From Glandiceps talaboti (lineage: Eukaryota; Hemichordata; Enteropneusta; Spengelidae): a DNA stretch of 60,000 nt. A program made the translations under genes and the position numbers. The notes beneath the pieces were generated by a model. It was not told the DNA's origin and did no database searches. It saw only the letters and a list, made by a program, of their open reading frames with translations. Positions within the stretch are counted from its first letter, which is position 1; each line of letters starts with the position of its first letter. The DNA lies in NCBI RefSeq assembly GCF_964340395.1, contig NC_135561.1, positions 10,062,732 through 10,122,731 of the forward strand, read 5' to 3'. Positions 24,120 to 35,135 of this stretch are shown piece by piece.

Positions 24120-25652
24120 TCGAGTCCAAAGATCAGTAATGACAGATTCAATCGTTGAACAAATAAGTCAATCGATATCTCTTTAGGTATTGTATATATG
24201 GGACTGTACATTACCTAGAGTTTTAAGCACAGACATCTTGATCTGTTCAGCCTCGTTTTCGTAGAGTAGAAAGCACTTTTTACAGTGACACAATAGTATA
24301 ACTCTGTGAATTGGTGGTAGTAAGGTGTAAGTGGAAAGTTCCCTCAGATACTTCTGAAACTCAAATTCAAAATTGGATAAATCAAACTGTTCGCATATCT
24401 GTAAGTCTGAATTACAGATATAATATAGCCTGATTGATCTCGTTGGATTTGTACTTCCGGTTCTCAAGTAAAGAAAATGACAGTATTCTTCCACTCTGTA
24501 ATTTTCATAATCATAACTTCTATATTGTACGAGGAAAGGGTGTTCCTTCATATATTGTCTATATACATCGTGGTCTTTGTTTCCAAACACAATAATATTT
24601 AAGCCACGCTTGGTGAATGGTAGCAGGTGTGCGTTACTTAGATAATCGCGAAATTTGTTGTGTTGTCGTTCATTGAACTTGTCAAATATCGTGAAACATC
24701 TACCATTCTTTACGAGAACTCTTAGAAGGTCTTTATTCTTCCAAATATCAAACCATTCAGCTGCCAAGAGGCTATTATCCTTGATGCATTTAGACAGCTT
24801 ATCACCATATATAACCAGTAGAAATGATCCTGAAATTAAGTTCAAAATAAAAGAAATGTAAAAATTAAACCACCTCGTGTCCATATGCACTATGCAGTAA
24901 CAATTGTCTCAGTTATTTTTCACACGGTCAATAAAGAACTAACAGTGACGTCATATAATCAACAGTCATACTTTCCAGGTCTTTGAAGTACATGTATCAT
25001 AATTGACCACGTATAATTCTTCACGTTGTATATTGATTTGTAACATAACATGACATAACATGACATAACATAACATAACATAACATTAACGTGACTTGAC
25101 GTGACATAATATAATAGGTTACATGTGTACGTACGTACGTGCGTATGTATGTATGTATGTATGTATGTATGTATGTATGTATGTATGTATGTATGTGCGT
25201 GTCCGTCTGTCTCTCTGTCTCTCCGGCTGTCTCAGTTTCTCTCTGTCTATGTCTGTCTGGTTATGTGTGTCTGTCTGTATGTTTGCCTTTGTATGTATGT
25301 ATGTATGTATGTATGTATGTATTTTTATTTTTTTATTTCCAAGTATACTGTATTTACGTGTACATTTACAGAGCCTGCTTTAGATACCTGCTGGGTTTGT
25401 GTGTTGTTGCAGAATTTCAACATCGCCCCATTCTATACTGATATCAGATCGATGGATATACTTTGAAGCATCAATTACGATGATAACTGTTGTGGTGACG
25501 AATTGGTTTGGTTTGTTGGAACAGTCTTCAAAAGTCTCAATGACGACACTACTGTCGTCCATTATATTCTTTAACTGATTTTTCACCTCCTTTGCTGCAT
25601 TGACAGAAGCGTCAGAATGCGGAAAAATAATTATCCTGTTTGTTTGAGCCAT
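23402..25652 (-). CDS. Gene E: third member of the tail-anchored TIR-like family, 410 aa
   Basis: On the minus strand three exons join in phase 1: 25652-25388, 24829-24215 and 23754-23402, giving 410 residues. Exon 1 starts [10 protein letters not shown] and contains the strand VIIVIDAS followed by IEWGDVEIL, matching the DHW(D/N)EL region of C and D. Exon 2 opens [10 protein letters not shown], has a second strand-loop NIIVFGNK, and HCKKC at 270-274. The last exon ends with a hydrophobic segment of about 22 residues that runs to the very C-terminus, a typical tail anchor. The protein is shorter than C and D mainly in the second half. An upstream in-frame ATG at 25685 adds 11 residues without a counterpart in the paralogs. 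It faces D tail to tail. Function is not recognised. Confidence 0.8.
23840..24120. repeat. (GGAT)n and (GATT/GGTT)n repeats in gene E intron 2
   Basis: GGAT-type units (23840-23900) and a clean GATT/GGTT array (about 24008-24118) lie between exons 2 and 3 of gene E. Copy B has matching arrays at about 31060-31305. Confidence 0.85.
25030..25325. repeat. (AACAT)n and (TATG)n repeats in gene E intron 1
   Basis: Pentanucleotide AACAT-like units (25040-25085) are followed by (TATG)n runs (25140-25196 and 25290-25321) and CTGT-rich sequence. In copy B these two arrays are greatly expanded and the adjoining exon 1 of E is missing. Confidence 0.85.
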
Positions 25653-27530
25653 ATGTATAAAGAGACAGTCTGTAGTAGAGAACACAGAGGTCAGGGTTCA
25701 TTATTCAGAGAGGGCGTGGTGAAACTGTCCAGAAGAGTCACATGCATTCGAGCAGAGTTAAATGTTTGTGTTTTGTGTGAAAAGGCAGCTCAACATAACT
25801 CGATTATAGTTTTATAAAAAGTCACCATACTGTACTAAGCCAAAAGCATTCGTAAAAATATTCGTGTTTTGGTTTAAATAACTAATAACAGTGCACAAAA
25901 GGTCAATGATCAAAAATCTTCTCTAACTCAGTCCATAATCCCAATGAATTTCAGTCAACATATAATTAATGTAAATGACTCTGACTGGCCGGCCATAGCT
26001 GCTGGGACCAACAACAGTTCAGTACGCGTACATGTACATACCGACTGTCGTGAAAAACTGCCATTGATCAAAACAATGTCATCGGTCACAGTGAGTGGAC
26101 ATGAAATAGATGACACTTACCTGAAATTCAGGGTCATGGAATGATTTGAAGTAATAATAGTTGTGATGTTGACCAACAGATAATTTATGGAGGTTCAGAA
26201 CTGTTTAAAATTGTTGACCTTTGACACCTGTTGTTATCTACTGTACATCACAGTGACCAAACGTTTAAACAAAAAAGTACACTATATATAGTCAATACGT
26301 CATCGGTGATAACAGAACAGGTGATAGGCCTGTTGACATCCCTTCAGCATGTTTGGTTAAATAGTAATTAATTTTACATCTGTTCTAGTCGTGTAGTCGC
26401 CCCTTTGAACATGTTTTAGAATATTTCAAATACAATATTTATCTTTTTCAATATTCTAATGTTGTTACAGTGATATTCGTGAGATGGAATGAAATGTAAA
26501 ACAAAGGATATGAACAGGGAGATACAGACAGTGCTTGATTTTGTAGAATACAAATAAAATAAATATAGTTCAAAAACTTTCACCATTCTATTTATGAATC
26601 GTCTCAAGCTATCTAACACCATTGATGACTCATATGTTCAAGTCTATATATCATGTTGTTAAATTAAACCTTACGAAATACGGTGTCAGTTGACAAAATA
26701 GAAAGTATATCAAATAGTGACTTTGTGGAAAGAGAGATCAATAACATTTTTCTTTATAAACAACGAACACATAGACCTATATCACGCCACCTAACTCTTA
26801 GATTAACCACACATTCTTTCGTTTCGAATTCTACGAAATTGCACATTGTGTTTATTGGTAGAATTGGCCTGGATTGAACAAATAAACATGGTCAGATACC
26901 TATACAACTACAACGATTGTGACGTCAGTAGTGTTTATGGTAACTATAGGAATGGGATAATCTCCAGAATTCTAATGCATTCTAATAATATTTATAGAAA
27001 TATGCTAATCTAATGTACAGCACACTTTTTTCGACAACATAGTTTTAATTTCGATTCACTGATAGTTAAGTATGTTGGCGTGGGGGTGCTATCAAACAAG
27101 ATAAAAAAGTCACTTTGTGAAAATTATATCATTGCTGTACTCAATTTTCGATATATTTCAAGTATTCTGAAATTTCATCAAAACAGCACTGTAATGTTCT
27201 TATGGTACAAATAATAATTTTACATAATAAATAAAAAACAAACAACCCTCATCCGGTAATGAATCGTCTGATCATTCGCACGTTGTCAATGATCATTTAC
27301 TTACTTAAGCCCATGCTGTTGCTAAATTACATCTTAATTCTCGTTGACAAAATGAAAAAGGTATCTAAATGTTTAACTTCGTGCAAAAGTAAATAAAAAA
27401 AATTCTTATTCATATAACGAACACTTACTCACAACTATATCGCGCCTCCTAATACTTAGCATGATACATGTGGATTCGCAATATATTCGAACTTTCGTTT
27501 TTTATTAAACAAAATTCCTCATTGTGATGA
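25653..27530. other. Region upstream of gene E, right part of copy A
   Basis: This should hold the promoter of gene E (minus strand). The first 140 bases are conserved in copy B at about 32835-32968. The stretch from about 25795 to 26437 is missing from copy B, then similarity resumes to about 27530. A block at 26680-26960 has a diverged relative at 27400-27530, so an older internal repeat exists too. No gene is supported. Confidence 0.5.
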
Positions 27531-27809
27531 TGTTGTATAAATACAATATTTGACTTGATTTGCTGAAATGTCTGATTGTAGGAAAGCTTTCAGTAAACTT
27601 GAAATATACCGAGACTTGTGGCAACGATATAATTTGTAAAGAGTAGGTTTGTATCCAAAGCCATTTTATCTAAATAATTAGACAAAACTTCCTTACATTA
27701 GCTCTGACAATTCGTAAACAATCAATATTCTGACTAATTTATCTTGTTTACTAATTGCAGGGACATTGTCTTTTGCCACAAATAAGGCTGACTTTATGTA
27801 CTTGAGTAT

Positions 27810-28330
27810 CTGTTTCTTATCGTTACGACAGGGGTTAATGACATTTTGAGGTTATAACGCGGGCATCTTACGAGGAGAACTATGTACGTATACAGTGACG
27901 TTAGAATCAAACGGTACCTATTGGAAATAAGCCAGATTTCACTGTCTATAAGTACGTAAACACAGCCAATACAATGGGAGAGTTGTATTATTTCGTTGAA
28001 ATCAGTCTGTCTAGGCACCAATTGTCACAAAATATTCCTTTGTCAAATCTCTTTGTTTCATTTTAGCTGCTGTGGCCAGTTAACCTTTTTCAATAGGCAA
28101 GGGTAGATAAACTACTGGAGAGTAATGACCCCATATGTACGTATATAGTGATGTTAGAGTCAAAAGGTAGCTGTTGGAAATAAGCCAGATTTCACAGTCT
28201 GTAAGAACGTAAACAAGGCCAATACAATGGGAGAGTTGTATTATTTCGTTGAAATCAATCTGTCTAGGCACCGATTGTCAAGTAAAATTCCTTTGTCAAA
28301 TCTCATGGTTTCATTTTACCTGCTGTGGCA
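27810..28330 (+). repeat. Tandem duplication of about 230-260 bases
   Basis: A block at about 27810-28075 is repeated at about 28090-28330. Shared stretches include a run on growth of ACGTATA-rich sequence, CCAGATTTCAC, and TGTCTAGGCACC. Minus-strand frames of 75 and 63 codons (sharing RQTDFNEIIQLSHCIG-like text) exist in both copies but have no splice context. The block sits between copy A and copy B of the larger duplication and could mark the breakpoint. Confidence 0.75.
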
Positions 28331-28936
28331 GTTAATGTATTCTTCAATAGGCAGAGGACAACTTCGTGGAGACACGGGTAGATAAACTATTGCAGAGTAA
28401 TGCCCACAAAATAAGAAAAGAAAATGGCTTACAAATAAACCGTCTGTTGTCGAGAACAAACTCATCAAGTTTCTACAAATATCCAATGCTTTCAGATAAA
28501 GCGTGATAAAAAATTGTCATGCTCACTAAGAAACATTCCCCATATATCGTATACATAATAATAAATGTCCATAATAAATGCAGTTCAATATACGATATGA
28601 AGACCCTCATTCTGAATTTACATATTATTTTACAGAAAAGTATAATGTATAATTTCTTTTATACCAAGCCAGGGGCATATTTTATATAAATCTTTCATAT
28701 GTTTACAGACTCCATTTCAGTGGTTTACACACTGTTCTTCCAATGGAACCTGTTGGAAGATTATGTGGCACTGCATAGAAAAAATAAAACAAAATGGGAC
28801 AAACTAGCACAAAAAGTTACAGAGCCACAGTGTACTTAACAAACATCCAGACTACATTCGTGCAGAAACCTTTGTAACAAAAACACAGTTAACTAATTTA
28901 AATTTATAACACGAAAATTTATATATTGATTTTCGG

Positions 28937-29343
28937 GTTCAATATTGTTCGTTATTTATGGAGACGATGGGCATCTCGATGAGCAATCTTTAATTTCACC
29001 TCAGTGGCTCAGAATTTGGGAATTTAACGACACAACAGCTTTCAGGCTCGCTCAGAATGGAAGATGTCTCAGTATATCGAGAAATTTCAATAGGAGGCAA
29101 TCGGAACATATAAAAAAGTACTTTAGAGTGACTATGCCTTTGAACTTGGAATTTGAAAGTTTACTAAATAGTTGTGATATTGCGATAGTGTCGAAATATA
29201 TCAGGAACCTCACCCCTCGATCAATGCTTGTTGTCGGAGACAATAAAAACTTGGACGCATTCAAGCAGTACCTGCAATTGAATCCATTAATGGCTTGTGA
29301 TAAACAGAAGAACATAGGCAAAAAATTCGCCGTTCAGGTCTAT
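28937..29343 (+). pseudogene. Remnant of gene D exon 2
   Basis: This matches the first half of gene D exon 2 (SLISPQWLRIWEFNDTTAF region and the SMLVVGDN strand-loop). Its acceptor is changed from TTTCAG to TTTCGG, so normal splicing is lost. Exon 1 is deleted upstream. Near 29343 the sequence jumps to what corresponds to about 22180 in copy A, removing the HCxxC part and the membrane exon. The frame then runs through intergenic sequence to a stop at 29470-29472. Confidence 0.85.
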
Positions 29344-30596
29344 AAAATTGACATGAATTCAATGTTTCATGTGTGGAAAACACCAGAATTCTTAACAAGT
29401 GTGCTAAAACAATGGAGTCATATCTTCCTTGTTGGCGGAATACAGACAATCATTATGCTGATAAAATACTGAAAAACCTGTTGACCTTCCACCCCCATAT
29501 TTACCCCCGCATAGCTCAGATTAGGTCTCAAAGCAACAACTGGTGATAAATAATGGTCAAACCTCAGCCTCAGGGGTCAAAGATCAGTTATTTCTATGGT
29601 AACTACAGGGTTGACATCGTCAAGTTGTGATTTAGTCGGCACTACACACAATTCTTCCTGTGGGATTCACACTGAGCTAATCAGTTGTTAATCATTTTGA
29701 AGCAAGATCTTTAATTTATGACAGCAAAGATTAAAACAGCAGTCAGTCTGGGGCATAACATAAATCATATATTTGTTTATCAATCATCATTCAAGCGTCA
29801 TCTTCGACCCATTTGATTTACGTAGTATGGTCTGTCCATACAGTTCAGTTTTCTGGTTGAGCTATTCTTATTCTCTGTATGAAGGCAGCTGAAATTAAGT
29901 ATAGGAATGCAGTCCTATGTATGTATAATTGACGTGTACTGACGCGAAGGGCTAAAAGTAAAGACTCTAGTTGGTTGCGAAATATACTATTGATAATGCT
30001 ATCGCTTTCGTAATAGCAAGACCTCGTTCCTGAACTGCATGATAAAAGTTCAACAATGAGTTAAAGCCATTGAAAAGTTTCCTTTAGTAATTAGCTTTAT
30101 AATTGTCCACTGTGTTCAAATTAGCATAAGTTTCTTGATGTATTTATTTCATCTTAACATTCAACGAGATCCATATCACCTTTGCTTATTTTTTGTGTTG
30201 TTTGTTTATCATTTGTAGACGTCAGTTCTCAAGCACAAAGTAAACGACCTTTGACTCGCTTGTCATCCTACGACATCAGCCGTGTAGTAATGTGCCAACA
30301 CTATGCATACATTGTTTAGACATTCGCAGTCATGGTAACCATGGCCAGATGCCCGTCAACGACTACGGAAACAAACAGGTCTACATTTAATGCTAATATA
30401 TTTAGATGTGTTGTTCAGACAGGTACATTGTAAATTGTCATGGTGAACTCCCCCCCCCCCACCCCCTTGGAATATATGGTTCTTTTTTAGTGGTATCCAC
30501 TTTCACAAACTTTAAAGAGAAACGTACAACGTTTTCGTTTGACAACGAAGAATTGTGCAGTCGGTTTGTATAGACAACGTTCGTAAAGCTGATTTT

Positions 30597-31203
30597 TTAC
30601 ATAAGGGTTATGAAGATAACAATAACAAAAACAACGGTGATTAAAATTATGCTTATTGAGATATATTTCAATTTGCTTGGAACGATGCAGTCAGTTACGT
30701 CACTGTCTTCTACTAGGTTCTTGTTGATGTATCCTGGAGTTGGGCATATGTACCAGGTATAGAATTTCAATGAAGCGTCCATGGGCATTTGGCTTAAAAC
30801 TGATGCTAGTTCACTAGACTTTGCCATACTGTTGTATCTGTTTGCTAACATCATGATATGGTGGCCTGGTGGATGCTGGTTTCCAAACCATCTGCGCTTT
30901 GTATAGATATAAATTGATGCACATTCTCAGGTCGACACGACGTGCCTATAGTGTCTGGAATATAACAAACCAGGGTTACTTTCAAAGGTTGACTAACTGG
31001 CTAAATAGATGACTGGACAAGTGTCTGGCTGGCTGTATTGATGAATGGAGGGAGGGAGGGGCGGATGGTTGGCTGGTTGGATGGATGGGTGAATGGGTTA
31101 ATGGATGGCTCGATGGATAGATGTATAATATGGAATGTAATTTATGTGTAATATATTTTAATGTGTGTCAATGTATATGCAAGGATGGAGGATTGCGTGG
31201 GCG

Positions 31204-31294
<91 letters not shown>

Positions 31295-32011
31295 CGATCG
31301 ATTGATAGATTGCGAGTCCAAAGGTTAGTAATGAGACATTCAATTGTTGGACATATAAGTGAATCGTACGCTTTTTAGGTATTGCATATATTGGAGTGTA
31401 CATTACCTAGTGTGTTAAGCCAAGACATCTTGATTCGTAGAGTAAAAAGCACTTTTTACAGTGACACGATAGTATAACTCTGTGAATTGGTGGTAGTAAG
31501 GTGTAAGTGGACTGCTCCCTCAGATACTTCTGAAACTCAAATTCAAAATTGGATAAATCAAACTGTTCGCATATCTGTAGGTCTGAATTACAGATATAAT
31601 ATAGCCTGATTGATCTCGTTGGATTTGTACATTCGGTTCTCAAGTGAGAAAATGACAGTATTCTTCCACTCTGTAATTTTCATAATCATGATTTCTATAT
31701 TGTACTAGGAAAGGGTGTTCCTTCATATATTGTCTATATACATCGTGGTCTTTGTTTCCAAAAACAACAATATTCAAGCCACGCTTGGTGAATGGTAGCA
31801 GGTGTGCGTTATATTACTTAGATAATCGCGAAATTTGTTGTGTTGTCGTTCATTGAACTTGTTCAATATTGTGAAACATCTACCATTCTTTGCGAGAACT
31901 CTTAGAAGGTTTTTATTCATCCAAATATATCAAACCATTCAGCTGCCAAGAGGCTATTATTCTTGATGCATTTAGACTGCTTATCACCATATATAACCAG
32001 TAAAACAGATC
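30597..32011 (-). pseudogene. Remnant of gene E (exons 2 and 3 only)
   Basis: The exon 3 equivalent (about 30954-30597) keeps the membrane anchor and stop but has a small insertion near 30857 that shifts the frame. The exon 2 equivalent (32011-31407) has several indels, including a one-base loss near 31646, extra bases near 31810 and 31925, and a deletion of about 16 bases near 31435. Exon 1 is absent: the expanded TATG array runs up to sequence that matches the E promoter. The splice acceptor of exon 2 is still intact. Several independent lesions make a functional product very unlikely. Confidence 0.9.
31060..31305. repeat. (GGAT)n and (GATT)n arrays in copy B
   Basis: These are the counterparts of the repeats in intron 2 of gene E. 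Here the GATT array is a nearly pure run at 31205-31300, whereas copy A mixes GATT and GGTT. Confidence 0.85.
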
Positions 32012-32189
32012 CTGTAAATTCAAAATAAACGAAATATGCACTATGCAGTAACAATTGTCCCATTTATTTTTCACACGGTCAATAAAGAACTAACAGTGAC
32101 GTCATATAATGCACGGTCATACTTTCCAGGTCTTCGAAGTACATGTATCATAAATGACCACGTATAATTCTTCTGGTTGTATGTTGATT

Positions 32190-32788
32190 TGTAACATAAC
32201 ATAACATAACATAAAATAACATAACATAACATAACAACATAACATAACATAACATAACATAACATAACATAACATAACATAACATAACATAACATGACGT
32301 GAAGTGACATAATATAATAGGTTATATGTGTACGTACGTACGTACATATGTATGTATGTATGTAAGTATGTATGTATGTATGTATGTATGTATGTATGTA
32401 TGTATGTATGTACGTTCGATGTGTGTGTATGTATGTATGTATGTATGTATGTATGTATGTATGTACGTACGTTGTGTGTGTATGTATGTGTGTATGTATG
32501 TATGTATGTATGTATGTATGTATGTATGTTTGAATGCATTTATGTATGTATGTATGTATGTATGTATGTATGTATGTATGTATGTATGTATGTATGTATG
32601 TATGTATGCATGTTTGCATGTATGTATGTATGTATGTATGTATGTATGTATGTATGTATGTATGTATGTATGCATGTTTGCATGTATACATGCATGCATG
32701 CATGCATGCATGCATGTATGTATGTATGTATGTATGTATGTATGTATGTATGTATGTATGTATGTATGTATGTATGTATGTATGTATG

Positions 32789-32832
<44 letters not shown>
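32190..32832. repeat. Expanded (AACAT)n, (TATG)n and (TATC)n block replacing gene E exon 1
   Basis: About 100 bases of AACAT units are followed by about 450 bases of TATG units and a short TATC array. The block stops directly before sequence matching the gene E 5' flank. In copy A the same interval holds shorter arrays and exon 1 of E. Long Met-Tyr-Val-Cys and His-Thr-Tyr-Ile frames here are repeat artefacts. Confidence 0.95.
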
Positions 32833-33872
32833 AGAGACAACCTGTAGTAGAGAACACAGAGGTCAGGGTTCATATTTCAGAGGGGGCGTGGTGAAACTGT
32901 CCACAAGAGTCACATGCGTTCGCGCAGAGTTAAATGATTGTGTTTTGTGAGAAAAGGCAGCTCAATATTTATTTTTTTCAATATTCTAATGTGTTTCAGT
33001 GATATTCATGAGGTGGATTGAAATGTAAAATAAATGATATGAACAAGGAGATACAGACAGTGCTTGATTTTGTAGAATACAAATAAGTAACCATATAGTT
33101 TAAAAACTTTCACCATTCTATTTATGAATCGTCTCAAGCTATCTATCACCATTAATGACTCATCTGTTCAAGTCTGTATATCATGTTGTTAAATTAAACC
33201 TTACGAAATACGGTGTCAGTTGACAAAATAGAAAGTATATCAAATCGTGACTTTGTGGAAAGAGAGATCAAGAACATTTTTCTTTATAAACAACGAACAC
33301 ATAGACCTATATCACGCCACCTAACTGTTGGATTAACCACACATTCTTTCGTTTCGAATTCTACGAAATTGCACATTGTGTTTATTGGTAGAATTGGCCT
33401 GGATTGAACAAATAAACATGGTCAGATACCTATACAACTACAATGATTCTGACGTCAGTAGTCTTTATGGTAACTATTGAAACGGGATAATCTCCAGCAT
33501 TTTAATGCTCTATTTATAGGAATATGCTAATATAATGTAAGCTTACAGCACACTTTTCTCGACAACTTACACAATATATACAGGACATATGTCATCAGTG
33601 ATAACGAAGTATGTGATATTTCAGCAGTAATGGCAAGGTCCTATTGCAAACGTTTTAAGAAGGCGTTTCTTGCTCATATCTCCTTTATAAGTACTTTATA
33701 TTATCGAAGTTTACATTTCGATTCACTGATGGTTAAGTATGTAGATGTGGGGGTGCTATCAAACAACTTAGATAAAAAAGTCACTTTCTGAACATTATAT
33801 CATTGCTGTTCTCAATTTTCGATATATTCCAAGTATTTTGAAATTTCATCAAAACAGCATTGTAATGTATGA

Positions 33873-34072
33873 AAGCCAGTAAGGGACATTTTGTAAAATA
33901 AAAAATAAAAAAATATCTCGTGAGCACGACATAATATCCTGTGCGCACGACTTCCTATCTTGTGAGCACGATCCTTGTGAGCACGAGATGCTATCTTGTG
34001 AGCACGACATACTATAAGTCGTGCTCACGAGATAGTATCTCGTGCGCACGACATAATTTTTGAAACACTTCT
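33873..34072. mobile_element. Palindromic insertion with GTGAGCACGA motifs
   Basis: Copy A reads continuously from TGTAATG to the next conserved block (about 27190-27210), while copy B has about 200 extra bases here. The insert contains at least seven GTG(A/C)GCACGA or reverse-complement motifs arranged as imperfect hairpins, and its ends share GGACATT in inverted orientation. This is what a small non-autonomous hairpin element would look like. No coding capacity is seen. Exact ends and any target duplication (perhaps TAATGT) are uncertain. Confidence 0.55.
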
Positions 34073-34405
34073 AATGTCCTGATAGTACAAAAAATGATTT
34101 GGCATAAGAAATCAAAAACAAACAAACAATCATCTGGTGTTAATTCGTCTGATCAACATCACACGTTATCATTGATAAGTTACTTACTTACCATGCTGTT
34201 GCTAAATTACATCTTAATTCTCGTTGACAAAATAAAAGGTATCTAAATGTTTAACTTCGTGCAAAAGTAAATACAAAATTCTTAATCAACAACGAACACT
34301 TAATCACAACTATATCATGCCTCCTAATACTAAGCATGATACAGGTGGATTCACCCCACATTCGTCCTTTCGTTTTATATTCTACGAAATTCCTCATTGT
34401 GATAA

Positions 34406-34757
34406 TTCATAGAATTTGCTCAGGTTGAATAAACAACAAACGGACATACACCTATACTGCTCCATTGCTTGTCTGACGTCAATGTTCACTGTAACCATAG
34501 AACGGAATTTAAGCACAGACAAGACATTCAGACATATGGTATCAGGTGTCAAATGGTGCGTTCACAATGTTGAAAGGTCTTCAAACTGTATCCTACTTGG
34601 ATCTTGTTTTCTGCTGCGAAAGACCTTTAAATTATCAACTTGTATCAACTTGAATTGTTTTGGTGCGCTGTATCATTTCTGTGTACATAATGATATATTG
34701 TGAAACCAAATTAACGAATTAAATTAAATTCATAATTACATATTCCTTGGACGAGGA
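34406..34757. other. Region between copy B and gene F
   Basis: No coding exon was recognised. The first part is related to a block at 26840-26960 in copy A (CCTATAC and TGACGTCA stretches), which suggests an older repeat. The rest would be the promoter region of gene F. Confidence 0.4.
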
Positions 34758-34763
34758 TATAAA
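34758..34763 (+). promoter_or_regulatory. Possible TATA box of gene F
   Basis: TATAAA lies 107 bases before the gene F start codon on the same strand, in a GAGGATATAAATG context. The spacing allows a 5' UTR of about 75 bases. Confidence 0.4.
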
Positions 34764-34864
34764 TGAACTACTTAAGAGGAGTTTCCATAGCGTCGTTGGT
34801 AATTGTAGTATTCGTATAACGTTGACTTGAGGTGTATAAGACGTTGTTTATCTGATCACGAACT

Positions 34865-35135
34865 ATGAGTGGTGAGGTAACAGTGAACGTAAAATATAGT
34901 GGGGGCAACCTCATGCCCATAACATGTCAAGACACTGATACAATTTGCGAACTTGCAACACGATTGAGACAAAACGCTGGTGTGTTTGACCTGAAAGAAG
35001 ACGACATTAAACTAAACAAAGTACGTTTGTATCTGAGAGACGACAAGGGCAAGAAAAGAAAACTCGAGTTCAACGAGAAAATTTCAGTCATCAGTGAAAA
35101 GTGTACAGTCCAGTGTGGTGACAATTTGGATGACG
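34865..35135 (+). CDS. Gene F exon 1: ubiquitin-like domain 1
   Basis: This exon starts MSGEVTVNVKYSGG, against MSGKVIVNVRYAEG in gene A, and has exactly the same length (271 nt) and phase 1 end (GAC G then GTAAGC). The Ubl core (ITCQDTDTI, DDIKLNKV) is well conserved, so it is the first exon of another Ubl-GTPase paralog. The second Ubl exon expected a few hundred bases later is absent there; the next convincing family exon is at 57479. Either gene F has a first intron region of over 20 kb filled with satellites, or this is an orphan exon of a broken gene. Confidence 0.75.

Larger units (their letters stand above)
18345..27530 (+). repeat. Segmental duplication, copy A (contains intact genes D and E)
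   Basis: From about 18345 the sequence can be followed in the same order and orientation at 28406-34405. Matches include the region upstream of gene D, exon 2 of D, the D-E intergenic region, exons 3 and 2 of E, the E promoter and the sequence up to about 27530. Copy A is longer and holds the intact genes, so copy B appears to be the decayed one. Matching blocks are highly similar by eye, with scattered substitutions and small indels. Percent identity was not computed. Confidence 0.85.
28406..34405 (+). repeat. Segmental duplication, copy B (decayed)
   Basis: This copy follows copy A in order but has lost large pieces: about 750 bases around gene D exon 1, about 2.1 kb covering the rest of gene D, exon 1 of gene E, and about 640 bases upstream of E. 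It has gained an expanded (TATG)n array at 32334-32790 and a palindromic insertion at about 33873-34072. Both gene remnants carry disabling changes. Confidence 0.85.

Noticed and set aside
26683-26877. A 64-codon frame conserved at 33213-33407 in copy B
   Set aside because: It starts with GTG, lacks splice context, and its similarity in the two copies is explained by the segmental duplication; a diverged related block at 27400-27530 points to a repeat.
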